Assembly (NCBI GenBank): GCA_903862415.1
Contig: CAIOYD010000064.1
Coordinates: 43,346-107,345 of the forward strand
Source of the DNA: an uncultured Oxalobacteraceae bacterium
GTDB lineage: Bacteria; Pseudomonadota; Gammaproteobacteria; Burkholderiales; Burkholderiaceae_D
DNA length: 64,000 bases
Reading direction: 5' to 3'
Positions 34,404 through 43,435 of the stretch are shown one piece after another; positions within the stretch are counted from its first letter, which is position 1, and each line of letters begins with the position of its first letter. The notes beneath the pieces are model-generated. The model saw only the letters and a program-made list of their open reading frames with translations. It ran no database searches and was not told where the DNA came from. The position numbers and the translations under genes are program-made.

Positions 34404-36413
34404 ATGAAAGCATACGTAAAGTATGGAACGGTTTTGAGTATTGTCGCTGCTCTGGCGGCCTGCCACGGCGGCTCTACCAGTACGACTCCGGTAGCGAGCA
34501 TCAGTGGGCTGGCAGCCACCGGCAACGCACTGGCCAATGCCACGGTGAATGCCAAATGTACTTCCGGCAGTGCACTCACCGGAACAACCTCGGCTACCGG
34601 GACGTTTACCTTGCCGATTTCCGGCCAGGTCATGCCCTGTATCGTACAGGTTACTAATGGCACAATTACCCTGAACGGTTTTGCTACCGCCGCTGGTCAT
34701 ATCAATGTCACGCCTTTCACCGATCTGATCATTACCAAAGCACTCGATACTGATTCCGGAACCACCTTTACCAATTTCAATGCAACCACTGGCGCTGCTC
34801 TGGTAGCTGGTATTGCCAATGCTAAGGCTTTTGTAGCCGCAGAAATTACTCCGCTCGTTGGAACCGCGCCTACAGCCAATCCGTTGACCGACGTATTTCA
34901 GATTGGTGACGTTAACGATAAATTACTTGATGCACTCGGCGCCGCGTTGACGGCTTCGGGCAAGACAATTGCTGACTTGCGCACGGCCGCAGCCAATGGT
35001 GCTTCTTTAGCGGCGGTCTTGTTGCCGGAAGAAACCCGCCCGCATGATACGTCTGCCTATCCATATGCGGTTTCTGCCGCAGATGCGATTGCGACTACTT
35101 TCCCGGCTTTTCCTGCTGCCAGCGGTGATGTCGTTGATATGAGTACCACCAGCCGCTGGGCTGGGGTGTTGCATGGTGCGGCCTATCACGTTGAAGTTCC
35201 GGCTAACTGGAATGGCAAGCTGGTGATGTATGCCCATGGTTATGCAGGTGAAGGCCTGACTCTGTCGGTTACCGATGTGCCTATCCGCCGTCATTTGATT
35301 CAAGCCGGTTATGCCTGGGCGGCATCGAGTTACAGCAAAAATTCTTATGATGTGCGTGCCGGTGTGGAAGATACCAATGCACTGGCGCTGGCCTTTAATA
35401 AAATCGCTGCGCTCAATGCCCGTCCGCTGGCTGTGCCGAGCAAGGTGTATATTATCGGGCACTCGATGGGTGGCCATGTTACCGCCGCTGCGGTGGAAGA
35501 TGAAACCTATGCTACGGCCAACAACAAGATGAAATACAACGCCGCATTGCCGATGTGTGGTGTGGTTGGTGACCGCGAACTGTTTAATACCTTTGCTGCT
35601 GAACAGATGGCAGCACAGACATTGACAGGTTATGCCAGCAATCCGTATTTCTCCTGGAGCACTATCAAGAGCAACGTCTTTACTACGCTGCTCCCGGGAT
35701 TTCCTTTTTCTGCCTGGGCACCATCTGCGCCATTGGGAACGCAATACCAGTCTGTGGTGCAAAACCTGACCGGTGGCGCGCGTCCGATTTTTGATATTGG
35801 CTTCCTCCAAGGAGGCAGTTTTATTTACCCTTACTTCTATTTTGGCGTTAATCCTGTCGATTTGGGCATTCTTACCAAGCAGGTCTATGACACGAATGAA
35901 TACAATGGACCCAACGCCACTTTACCGTACACAGTGGATGGTGATGCGACGACTTCCTTGGCGATTAATACTGGCGCGCAAATCGTGACGGCCGATCCGC
36001 TGGTCAATCCGTTGCGTCGCGATGGTTTGCGCTGGATTCCACTGGTCAACGGTCAGTTCCATGTGCCGGTGTTGACGATGCATACGCTGGGTGATTTGTT
36101 TGTGCCATTCCGTATGGAACAGGTGTATCGCAAACGTGCCGTTGCGCAGGGTACTCAGGCTAATCTGGTGCAGCGTGCCATCCGGGGCGCAAAACATTGC
36201 GACTTCACTATCGCTGAACAGGTGGCCGGATTTGATGCCATGGTCAACTGGGAAAGCAATAATGTAGTTCCTGGTGGCGATGATGTCCTGACTCCTTCCG
36301 CGGTGGCAGCCAGCACGTATGGCTGTACCTATACCAATAATACTATCGGTCCGGACGATGACAGTTCGGTGGGTAGCTTGCGGCAAACAATTATCGCCGC
36401 CCATCCTTGTTGA
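34404..36413 (+). CDS. lipoprotein alpha/beta-hydrolase
   Basis: A protein of about 669 residues starting with a lipoprotein signal (ending LAAC, Cys20 from ATG 34404; an in-frame ATG at 34386 adds six residues). Residues about 30-110 look like a carboxypeptidase-regulatory or Ig-like repeat (ISGLAATGNALANATVNAKC), then a linker and an alpha/beta-hydrolase domain from about residue 245 with GKLVMYAHGYAGEG, the nucleophile elbow IIGHSMGGH (Ser about 354), LGDLFVPF (Asp) and GAKHCDFT (His). It should be a surface esterase, lipase or depolymerase of unknown substrate. It stands alone, with a terminator 20 bases downstream. Confidence 0.8.
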   Translation: MKAYVKYGTVLSIVAALAACHGGSTSTTPVASISGLAATGNALANATVNAKCTSGSALTGTTSATGTFTLPISGQVMPCIVQVTNGTITLNGFATAAGHINVTPFTDLIITKALDTDSGTTFTNFNATTGAALVAGIANAKAFVAAEITPLVGTAPTANPLTDVFQIGDVNDKLLDALGAALTASGKTIADLRTAAANGASLAAVLLPEETRPHDTSAYPYAVSAADAIATTFPAFPAASGDVVDMSTTSRWAGVLHGAAYHVEVPANWNGKLVMYAHGYAGEGLTLSVTDVPIRRHLIQAGYAWAASSYSKNSYDVRAGVEDTNALALAFNKIAALNARPLAVPSKVYIIGHSMGGHVTAAAVEDETYATANNKMKYNAALPMCGVVGDRELFNTFAAEQMAAQTLTGYASNPYFSWSTIKSNVFTTLLPGFPFSAWAPSAPLGTQYQSVVQNLTGGARPIFDIGFLQGGSFIYPYFYFGVNPVDLGILTKQVYDTNEYNGPNATLPYTVDGDATTSLAINTGAQIVTADPLVNPLRRDGLRWIPLVNGQFHVPVLTMHTLGDLFVPFRMEQVYRKRAVAQGTQANLVQRAIRGAKHCDFTIAEQVAGFDAMVNWESNNVVPGGDDVLTPSAVAASTYGCTYTNNTIGPDDDSSVGSLRQTIIAAHPC

Positions 36414-36432
36414 AATAGCGGTGGTTGATTTT

Positions 36433-36458
36433 AAAAGGGAGCTTGTGCTCCCTTTTTT
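36433..36458 (+). terminator. rho-independent terminator after the lipoprotein hydrolase
   Basis: AAAAGGGAGC, loop TTGT, GCTCCC then T6: a perfect stem (36437-36442 with 36447-36452, extendable by the flanking A and T runs) 20 bases past the stop. Confidence 0.85.
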
Positions 36459-36502
36459 GGGCTTATTTTAAGAGGAAATACTAAGTTAATACTGTCACAT
36501 TG

Positions 36503-36518
36503 TTGTGAATTGTCACAA
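36503..36518. promoter_or_regulatory. TTGTGA-N4-TCACAA palindrome upstream of PAS kinase
   Basis: A perfect 6+4+6 palindrome lies 116 bases before the kinase ATG. Half-sites resemble those of CRP/FNR-family regulators (TGTGA...TCACA) with an FNR-like 4-base spacer. Further TCACA/GTGA half-sites flank it on both sides (36494-36526). Which regulator binds is unknown. Confidence 0.4.
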
Positions 36519-36633
36519 ACCGTGAACTTTTATTGGTTTTTCTGCACCATATCCGTGTTGAAATGACGCATAATCAAAAAAGGAGTTTGGTTACGCTTCA
36601 TCCACATTTTTTAATGACACAGGAGACTTGGAT

Positions 36634-37947
36634 ATGAATGCGGGTGCTTTTGATCAAGAAAAAATAACTCTCCAGCTACGGGCTGATGCTGAAGAAAAAC
36701 TGGCGCATAATCCCATGCACCGCAATCACTCTGTTCTCAATAAACAGTTGCTGTTGCATGAGTTACAGGTTCGTGGCATCGAACTGGAAATGCAGAATGA
36801 GCAGCTGCAGGAAACCATGGTCAAACTGGCTGAATCTTATATCCAGTTCACCGACCTGTATGAATATGCACCCATCGGCTATCTGACCGTTGATCTGCAA
36901 GGGGTCATCACCAAGATTAATCTTCAGGGTGCTTCGCTGTTTTTTGAAGATCGTTCCTGTCTGATTGATCGTCGGTTGGCCATTTTTATCGCTGAATCTG
37001 ATCGCAATAAATGGGCACACCATTTTTCCCAGTTAGTCAGCTCGGGTGCCAAAAACAGCATCGAGCTTACCCTGGAACTGAAAAACGGCGCCTGTGTGGA
37101 CGTGCAGATTGACAGCAAGATCATCAAGTCAGGCAGACATGAGCCGGAAGTGCATCTGGTGATGCTCGATATCAGCGAACGCAAACGTGCTGAAAAAGTC
37201 ATGAGCAATGCGCTGCAGATGGCCCAGCAAGCCAAGCTGGCGGCTGAAAACGCTAACCGGGTCAAGAGTGAATTCATCTCCAAAGTCAGCCACGAATTAC
37301 GCACCCCGCTGACATCGATCTATGGTGCCATGGGCTTGATCTGGGGTGGTGAAAAGGGCGAAATGCCCGAACAAATGCATCAGTTAATTGGCATCAGCGT
37401 CAAAAACTGCAAGAAACTGGTGAATCTGGTGAATGATTTACTTGATCTGGGAAACTTGCAGCAGGGTAAGTTGCAATTTCATCGGCAACAGGTGTTGCTC
37501 GAACCCTTGATTACCGAAGCGTTGGAATTGACTGCCCAGCAGGCGCAGGAACGCAAGGTTACCCTGACCCTGATAAGCGCCACCCCCAAGTTGGAAGTGC
37601 TGACAGATGCACAGCGCTTGATTCAGGTGATTACGCATCTGTTATCGAATGCCATCAAGTATTCTCCTCTGCATGGCTCGGTGGAACTCGATGTTAAGCA
37701 GCATGAGGGCGGTGTCAGACTGAGCGTGACTGACCACGGTTGTGGTGTTCCGTTTGAATTGCGCGACCATATTTTCGAAAGTTTTGTGCAGGCCGACTGC
37801 GGCGACTCGCGCACATCGAGCGGCATAGGTCTGGGTTTGGCGTTGTCGAAAAAAATACTCGAGCAAATGCACAGTCAGATCGATTTCAGTTCTACCACAG
37901 GGCAGGGCAGCTGTTTTTATATCGACCTGCCGACACCCGGCTCCTAG
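36634..37947 (+). CDS. PAS-domain sensor histidine kinase
   Basis: A soluble 437-residue kinase. I choose ATG 36634, seven bases after AGGAGA; a TTG at 36628 is also in frame. Order: N-terminal coiled coil (residues 20-65), a PAS domain (about 70-180, LYEYAPIGYLTVDLQGVITKINLQGASLF), a linker, HisKA with the phosphoacceptor in KVSHELRTPLTSI (His about 220), then HATPase_c with NAIKYSP, DHGCGVP and SSGIGLGLALSKKI. There are no membrane segments, so it senses a cytoplasmic signal. The N-terminal part is like PAS modules that accompany CheB/CheR fusions, and its stop overlaps that of the convergent CheB/CheR-PAS gene. Confidence 0.88.
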   Translation: MNAGAFDQEKITLQLRADAEEKLAHNPMHRNHSVLNKQLLLHELQVRGIELEMQNEQLQETMVKLAESYIQFTDLYEYAPIGYLTVDLQGVITKINLQGASLFFEDRSCLIDRRLAIFIAESDRNKWAHHFSQLVSSGAKNSIELTLELKNGACVDVQIDSKIIKSGRHEPEVHLVMLDISERKRAEKVMSNALQMAQQAKLAAENANRVKSEFISKVSHELRTPLTSIYGAMGLIWGGEKGEMPEQMHQLIGISVKNCKKLVNLVNDLLDLGNLQQGKLQFHRQQVLLEPLITEALELTAQQAQERKVTLTLISATPKLEVLTDAQRLIQVITHLLSNAIKYSPLHGSVELDVKQHEGGVRLSVTDHGCGVPFELRDHIFESFVQADCGDSRTSSGIGLGLALSKKILEQMHSQIDFSSTTGQGSCFYIDLPTPGS

Positions 37948-38285
37948 GCTTCATCGGTTTCGTTGCACAATCTTTCGGTGGTTGAGATGGCATAGACGGC
38001 ACCGCTATCATTGAGTAGCGCCGACCGGATGATAATCACTTCGACCAGTTTACCTTGTTTGGTCACGCGCTGGGTATGCAGCGGTTGCAGAGTATCGTGT
38101 TCTGATGGAATGGCAAGCTCATGCTGGCTGGCAGGAGTGATGTCGGTGATATTGAGGGTCAACGCTTCGGCTTCGCTCCAGCCATACATACGCACGGCGC
38201 TGGGGTTCCAGGCTAAAATTTTCCCATGAAGATCGATGGTGGTAATGGCATCGCGTGAATCACGCACAACGATAGCCAGGCGCAA
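37944..38285 (-). CDS. PAS-domain fragment, probable 3' part of the CheB/CheR gene
   Basis: 113 residues forming a PAS domain (DAITTIDLHGKILAWNPSAVRMYGWSEAEA). Full-length CheB-CheR fusions end in one or more PAS domains after a segment like FADITALK, and here the upstream frame stops exactly at that point. Adding one A to the A7 run (T7 at 38310-38316) joins the two as ...LSEKKLNTVNAELLRLAIVVRDS without a stop. It is therefore most likely the C-terminus of the next gene, separated by a frameshift, not an independent gene. Its last codon overlaps the convergent kinase stop. Confidence 0.6.
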   Translation of the reverse strand: MRLAIVVRDSRDAITTIDLHGKILAWNPSAVRMYGWSEAEALTLNITDITPASQHELAIPSEHDTLQPLHTQRVTKQGKLVEVIIIRSALLNDSGAVYAISTTERLCNETDEA

Positions 38286-38305
38286 TAATTCGGCGTTGAC
38301 GGTAT

Positions 38306-40930
38306 TTAATTTTTTTCTGACAGTTTTAATGCGGTGATGTCTGCAAAGGTGATGACGGCGCCTTCGATCATGTTAGTCAAGGTCCGGTAGGGTTGGATAC
38401 GCAGCTTGTACCAGTGACCTTCCTTGCCGGAGACATCGACTTCACAGGGTGCCAGAGTGTCAAGCACCGATTGAATGTCTTCCACGAGCCGGTCATAGTT
38501 GACCAGATTGGTGACGATGTGGGAGATGGAGCGGCCCAGATCACTGTGGATGAGGTTAATGATTTTGGTGGCGCCGGGTGAAAAACTCAAAATGCGCATC
38601 TGATGGTCGACAAACAAGGTCGCGATGCCGGTGCCGGCGAGCATGTTGTTCATGTCGTTATTGGCATGGGTCAGGTCGGCGACTTTGCTTTGCAGTTCGG
38701 CATTGACGGTTGCCAGTTCTTCGTTGACGGATTGCAGTTCTTCTTTGGATGTTTCCATTTCTTCGTTAGTCGACTGCAATTCTTCATTGATGGATTGCAT
38801 TTCCTCGTTGGCACATTTTAATTCTTCATTCGAGCTTTCCAGTTTTTCCTGGGTGAGCATAATGTATTCATCTTTTTCATCGAGCTGTTGTTGCAGCATG
38901 CGCAGGTGTTCTTCGACACTGCTCTGTGACGATGTGCTGTCCGGTGTCTCGGTAGTTATAGCAGGCTCTGCTATGTGATCAAAGACCACAAGAAATAAGG
39001 GGGTTTCTATGGTTTCGGCCAGGTTGAGGTGTTCGGTGGTAGCCGGATAAACGGTGACGTTGGCACTGGTGAAGTGACTGTTGGTTTTAATTTTTACGTT
39101 CAGACTGCACTCGATCTGATTGGATTCGACCACCTTGTGCAGCAGCATACTGAGTGCCGGACGCAGACCTTCGCGCGCCATTTTCAGAATGTTATTAATA
39201 CCCGATTCACCGGGTGTGAGTTCGAGAAACATGCCGGTACGTCCGGTCAGATACAAAATATTACCCTGTGCATTAACCAGAGCGCTTGCAGGGGCAACCT
39301 GGCGCAGCAGGGTTTGCTCGGTCAAGTCACGCAGGGTTTGTTTGCTGCTGATAGTGCTGCTGGAAATTGGTTGCATAATACCCGGATTAGATGGTGAAGA
39401 GAATTTGATGAAGTTACTGGTCGCGGTTAAATGATTATTCTGGGAATTATTCTTTTGCTGATAAATTTTGGCGCGACGGTCGAGTACGGTGAATAGGTCG
39501 TCAAATTCATCGATACTTTCCGATAAACCCAAAAACAGGATACCTTCGGGTTTGAGCGAGTAATGAAAAAGCGGGATGAGTTTTTTTTGCAGGCTGCGAT
39601 TGAGATAAATCATCAGGTTGCGGCAACAGATTAAATCCAGCCGGGAAAACGGCGTGTCTTTGATGATGTCGTGTTCGGAAAAAATCAGCATGTCACGGAT
39701 ATTTTTGTTCACCCGGTAGCTGGCGCCATTGGTGTCGAGGGTAAAAAAGCGCTGCAGCCGTTCTGCTGACATATCGCCACTGATGCTCACCGGGTAAATT
39801 CCGCAACGCGCACTGGCAATCGCACGACTGTCCATATCGGTCGCAAAAATCTGCACTTTGTAGGATTGTTTGATTGCATCCATTTGCTCTTGCATCAGCA
39901 TGGCCAGCGAATAGGCTTCTTCGCCGGTAGAGCAGCCGATCGACCAGACCCGGATGGCGGTGCCAGCTGGCTGGCGCGCAAAAAATTTAGGAATGATTTC
40001 CTGTTCAAGGGCCTGAAAGGCTTCTTCATCGCGGAAAAAATGCGTGACACCGATGAGCAGATCGCGAAACAGGGCATCGAGTTCGGTGGGCGAATCTTGC
40101 AACAGCTTGAAGTAGTCAGATAAATGATCAATCAGATGCAAGCCCATGCGTCGTCGGATGCGACGGTGGGTGGTGGTGGCTTTGTAGTCGGTAAAATCAT
40201 GTGTTGTATGGGAGCGCAACAAGATAAAAATCGCTTTGAAAATAGCTTCATCGCCCAACCTGTCTTTGACGCTGCCGGGGCTGTGATTATGGATCGTATG
40301 ATGAAAGTAATTGATAATTTGTGCCGGAATTTCTGTCACTGCTAATTGAAAGTCGGTAAAGCCGGAGTTAATTGCACTCAGTGGCATGCCATTGAATTCA
40401 GCCGTGGCCATATTTTGCACCAGTACCAGACCACCGTGTTCCTTAATGGAGCGTATGCCTATGGCACCGTCGTGACCACTGCCGGACAGAATCACGCCGA
40501 CCGCGTATTTTTTGTAGTAATGCGCCAGCGATTTAAAAAAATAATCGATCGGCAAACGAAAACCGTGCAGCTCGCCCGGCGGCAGCAGTTGCAGCCGACC
40601 TTGCGAAATCGCCAGATCGCAATTGGGCGGAATCACGTACACATGATTGATGCTGATTTCCATGTCGTGCCGGGCTTCCAGAACCGGCATGCGGGTGTAA
40701 TGCTGCAGCAGTTCCGGCAGTATGCTTTTGTGGTCCGGTGCCAGATGCTGCACAACGACGAAGGCCATGTCCGGATGGTCGGAAGGTATGCTGGCAAAAA
40801 AGTCTTCAAAGGCCGCCAGTCCGCCCGCTGAAGCGCCGATGCCAACGACCGGGAATTTTCCCGGTGGTGTGCCAGAGTCATGGGGCTGGTCTGGTGCGGG
40901 GGTGTTTTTTTGGGACGACGCTTGATTCAT
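38306..40930 (-). CDS. CheB/CheR fusion with PAS domain (frameshifted at 3' end)
   Basis: A fusion of about 874 residues before the frameshift. CheB methylesterase comes first: GIGASAGG (Ser about 34), QHLAPDH (His), GSGHDGAIG (Asp). CheR methyltransferase follows: THFFRDEEAFQALE, WSIGCSTGEEAYS, LICCRNLMIYL, LFLGLSESI. Then comes a long heptad coiled coil rich in NEEL/NEEM repeats (about 665-745) and a PAS domain ending VITFADITALKLSEK. I start at ATG 40930, after AGGAAC; ATG 40945 is also in frame. No CheB receiver domain is present, as is usual for these fusions. They probably modify or sense in two-component circuits instead of adapting a classical chemotaxis array, and the convergent PAS kinase is a likely partner. 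Confidence 0.85.
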   Translation of the reverse strand: MNQASSQKNTPAPDQPHDSGTPPGKFPVVGIGASAGGLAAFEDFFASIPSDHPDMAFVVVQHLAPDHKSILPELLQHYTRMPVLEARHDMEISINHVYVIPPNCDLAISQGRLQLLPPGELHGFRLPIDYFFKSLAHYYKKYAVGVILSGSGHDGAIGIRSIKEHGGLVLVQNMATAEFNGMPLSAINSGFTDFQLAVTEIPAQIINYFHHTIHNHSPGSVKDRLGDEAIFKAIFILLRSHTTHDFTDYKATTTHRRIRRRMGLHLIDHLSDYFKLLQDSPTELDALFRDLLIGVTHFFRDEEAFQALEQEIIPKFFARQPAGTAIRVWSIGCSTGEEAYSLAMLMQEQMDAIKQSYKVQIFATDMDSRAIASARCGIYPVSISGDMSAERLQRFFTLDTNGASYRVNKNIRDMLIFSEHDIIKDTPFSRLDLICCRNLMIYLNRSLQKKLIPLFHYSLKPEGILFLGLSESIDEFDDLFTVLDRRAKIYQQKNNSQNNHLTATSNFIKFSSPSNPGIMQPISSSTISSKQTLRDLTEQTLLRQVAPASALVNAQGNILYLTGRTGMFLELTPGESGINNILKMAREGLRPALSMLLHKVVESNQIECSLNVKIKTNSHFTSANVTVYPATTEHLNLAETIETPLFLVVFDHIAEPAITTETPDSTSSQSSVEEHLRMLQQQLDEKDEYIMLTQEKLESSNEELKCANEEMQSINEELQSTNEEMETSKEELQSVNEELATVNAELQSKVADLTHANNDMNNMLAGTGIATLFVDHQMRILSFSPGATKIINLIHSDLGRSISHIVTNLVNYDRLVEDIQSVLDTLAPCEVDVSGKEGHWYKLRIQPYRTLTNMIEGAVITFADITALKLSEKN

Positions 40931-41105
40931 CTGTGTTCCTGGCATGGCTGGCCGAATTAGTTATCCTGCTATTTTACGATGACTCATTTATTCGGGCTAC
41001 TCAATTTTAAAACGACAACGATTACACAATATTCTTGTTCAATTGCAATAATGTTGTTAGATTAGCTGTTCAATCTTTAAGACAACCTTACCAGGAACTG
41101 TATCT

Positions 41106-42779
41106 ATGAATGACGCCGTCAACAGCAAACTGATTCTTGATTACATCTATGACCGTGAACAGGCCACACCGGATCGGGTGTATCTGACTCAGCCACTGGG
41201 TGGCGGTCAGGTTGTTGATTACAGCTGGGCGGAGGTATTGCGTCAGGCGCGCTGTATGGCGAGTTATATTGAAGGGCGTGGATTTGCGCCGGGCAGCAAA
41301 ATAGCGATTTTGTCTAAAAACTGCGCCTGGTTTTTTATGGCTGAACTGGCGATCTGGATGGCCGGATGCACGACCGTGTCGATTTTCCCCACTGAAAATG
41401 CCGAGACAATACGTTATGTACTCGAACACAGTGAATCGAAGATGATTTTTCTGGGTAAGCTCGACGAATGGGAACTGCAATCTGCCGGTGTGCCGGAACA
41501 ATTGGAGCGGATCGTGTTCCCACTCGCCCCAGCCATGCCAGGTCTTTTTTGGGATGTGCTGGTGGCCAGCCATTCACCCATGTCGGGACGTCCCGAGCGG
41601 CAAGCAAAAGATCTGGCTATGCTGGTCTACACCTCAGGCTCTACCGGTCAACCCAAAGGCGTGATGCATCATTTTGAAGGCATTACCCGCGCTCTGGAAG
41701 CCATCTCTCTTGTAATTGAATCCAGCGATCAAGATCGGTATATTTCCTATCTGCCACTGGCGCATGTGGTGGAACGGGCTTTTATTGAATGCAACACGTT
41801 TATTAATGGCGGTCATATCTTTTTTGCTGAATCGCTGACCACTTTTATCAGCGATGTGCAGCGTGCCCGTCCGACCGTTTTTCTGTCAGTGCCACGCTTA
41901 TGGCTGAAATTTCAGGGCGGGGTGTTTGCCAAAATGTCGGCCGGCAAACTGGATCTGTTATTGCGACTGCCGGTGATTAATAAAATCATTGGTAAAAAAA
42001 TTCTCACTGGTCTGGGCCTCGATCAGGTGCGTCTGGCTGGCAGTGGTTCCGCGCCGATTCCGGCGAGTCTGATTCAGTGGTACCGTCGTCTGGGTCTGAA
42101 TTTGCTCGAAGGTTATGCGATGACGGAAGATTTTGCCTGCTCCCATTTATCCAGTGCCCAACACAGTGAAGTGGGTTTCGTTGGCGTGCCCTGTGGTGGC
42201 GTCGAGGTGCGTATTGGCGCCGACAATGAAATTCAGATTAAATCACCCGGACAGATGGCGGGTTATTTTAAACAACCCGAACTTGATCGTGCCAGCCTGA
42301 CCGAGGATGGATTTTTCTGTACCGGAGATCAGGGCATGCGGCGTCCAGATGGTATGCTGAAAATTACCGGCCGCATCAAGGAATTGTTTAAAACTGGCAA
42401 AGGCAAATATGTTGCCCCGGCACCGATAGAAAACCGACTCAATGCCAGTCCCCTGATTGAAATGTCCATGGTTTCTGGGGTCGGCGAAGAAGCGGCTTAT
42501 GCGCTGATATTGCTGGCCGAGGAACAGCGTGCCTTGCTGTCCGATCCGGTCGAAAAAGCACGTATTGAAGCCGAACTGGGGCAGTTGCTCGATGCGACCA
42601 ATGCTGCACTGGTGAATTATGAACAGTTGCGCATGCTGGTGGTGATCGCCGATCCCTGGTCGATCGAAAATGGTTGCCTGACCCCAACCATGAAAATCAA
42701 GCGCAGCCGGATTGAAGCCAGAGTCAGTGAACAGGTTGCTGCCTGGTATGCCATGGGGAACAAGGTGCAATGGATTTAA
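41106..42779 (+). CDS. AMP-forming acyl-CoA synthetase
   Basis: A 557-residue adenylate-forming ligase of the long-chain acyl-CoA synthetase group. Motifs: YTSGSTGQPKGVMHH (about residue 175), YLPLAHVVERAF, EGYAMTED, DGFFCTGDQGMR and GRIKELFKTGKGKYVAP. It is a paralogue of the ligase at 32356-34188 but about 55 residues shorter, and has EDF in place of ETAP after YAMT, in the acyl-pocket region, so its substrate may differ. It stands alone, divergent from the CheB/CheR gene; promoters lie in the 175-base spacer. Confidence 0.85.
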   Translation: MNDAVNSKLILDYIYDREQATPDRVYLTQPLGGGQVVDYSWAEVLRQARCMASYIEGRGFAPGSKIAILSKNCAWFFMAELAIWMAGCTTVSIFPTENAETIRYVLEHSESKMIFLGKLDEWELQSAGVPEQLERIVFPLAPAMPGLFWDVLVASHSPMSGRPERQAKDLAMLVYTSGSTGQPKGVMHHFEGITRALEAISLVIESSDQDRYISYLPLAHVVERAFIECNTFINGGHIFFAESLTTFISDVQRARPTVFLSVPRLWLKFQGGVFAKMSAGKLDLLLRLPVINKIIGKKILTGLGLDQVRLAGSGSAPIPASLIQWYRRLGLNLLEGYAMTEDFACSHLSSAQHSEVGFVGVPCGGVEVRIGADNEIQIKSPGQMAGYFKQPELDRASLTEDGFFCTGDQGMRRPDGMLKITGRIKELFKTGKGKYVAPAPIENRLNASPLIEMSMVSGVGEEAAYALILLAEEQRALLSDPVEKARIEAELGQLLDATNAALVNYEQLRMLVVIADPWSIENGCLTPTMKIKRSRIEARVSEQVAAWYAMGNKVQWI

Positions 42780-42813
42780 GCGCAGCATTGTAAGCGCCAT
42801 AGCTGGTTTGCTC

Positions 42814-43227
42814 TCAGAGCAGCCAGCGTGCCATGGCTTCGCCGATGAAGCTGACACTAAAAAATAATCCTGTAAAGACAGTCAGTCCACCTAAAGCACG
42901 CCATTTTTTTCCTGCCGGACGGCTGCGGATCAGGTAGTAAGGGATGCCGAAGATGGCAACACCCAAAATAGCCATCGTGAGCCACGGTGTGCGCCGGAAC
43001 TGACGGGTGTTGCTGTCCTTGTGATACCAGCTCAGGATTAAAACCATCAATGTGATCGTGGCTGTCAATTCCCACCATGCGGGTAAAAGAAGGTGCTGTT
43101 TTTCCATGCTGCCGGTGATGAGACCATCGAGCCAGGATAAGCTCAACATCATGAGCAGTAACCATTGAAGTGGCTCTATCCGGCTGAGTCGGTTTGACGG
43201 GGAAATACTTGTTATCAATTTATTCAT
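42814..43227 (-). CDS. four-helix membrane protein, unknown
   Basis: A small integral membrane protein of 137 residues with about four hydrophobic segments: QWLLLMMLSLSWLDGLI, WWELTATITLMVLILSWY, WLTMAILGVAIFGIPYYLI and LGGLTVFTGLFFSVSFIG. I place the start at ATG 43227 (MNKLITSISPSNRLSR); the frame is open to a TTG at 43299, but those residues do not look coding. No family is recognised. It converges with the acyl-CoA ligase and is divergent from the chemoreceptor. Confidence 0.6.
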   Translation of the reverse strand: MNKLITSISPSNRLSRIEPLQWLLLMMLSLSWLDGLITGSMEKQHLLLPAWWELTATITLMVLILSWYHKDSNTRQFRRTPWLTMAILGVAIFGIPYYLIRSRPAGKKWRALGGLTVFTGLFFSVSFIGEAMARWLL

Positions 43228-43435
43228 GCGGGTTTTTGTGGCATTGAGATGAACCTCAGTGTATACGATGGCAGATACGGTAAGTTGGTTGTCGTACAAA
43301 TTCCGTGGATTTATTATTTTTTTAGCTTGTTATTTTAGTTATTTCTGTTAATTGTTTCAGCAATTTTCTTGCAAGTTCCATTTCAGTTATTACACTTAAT
43401 AAGCTAGTCAGTAATGATCAAACGACGAGGTTGCG

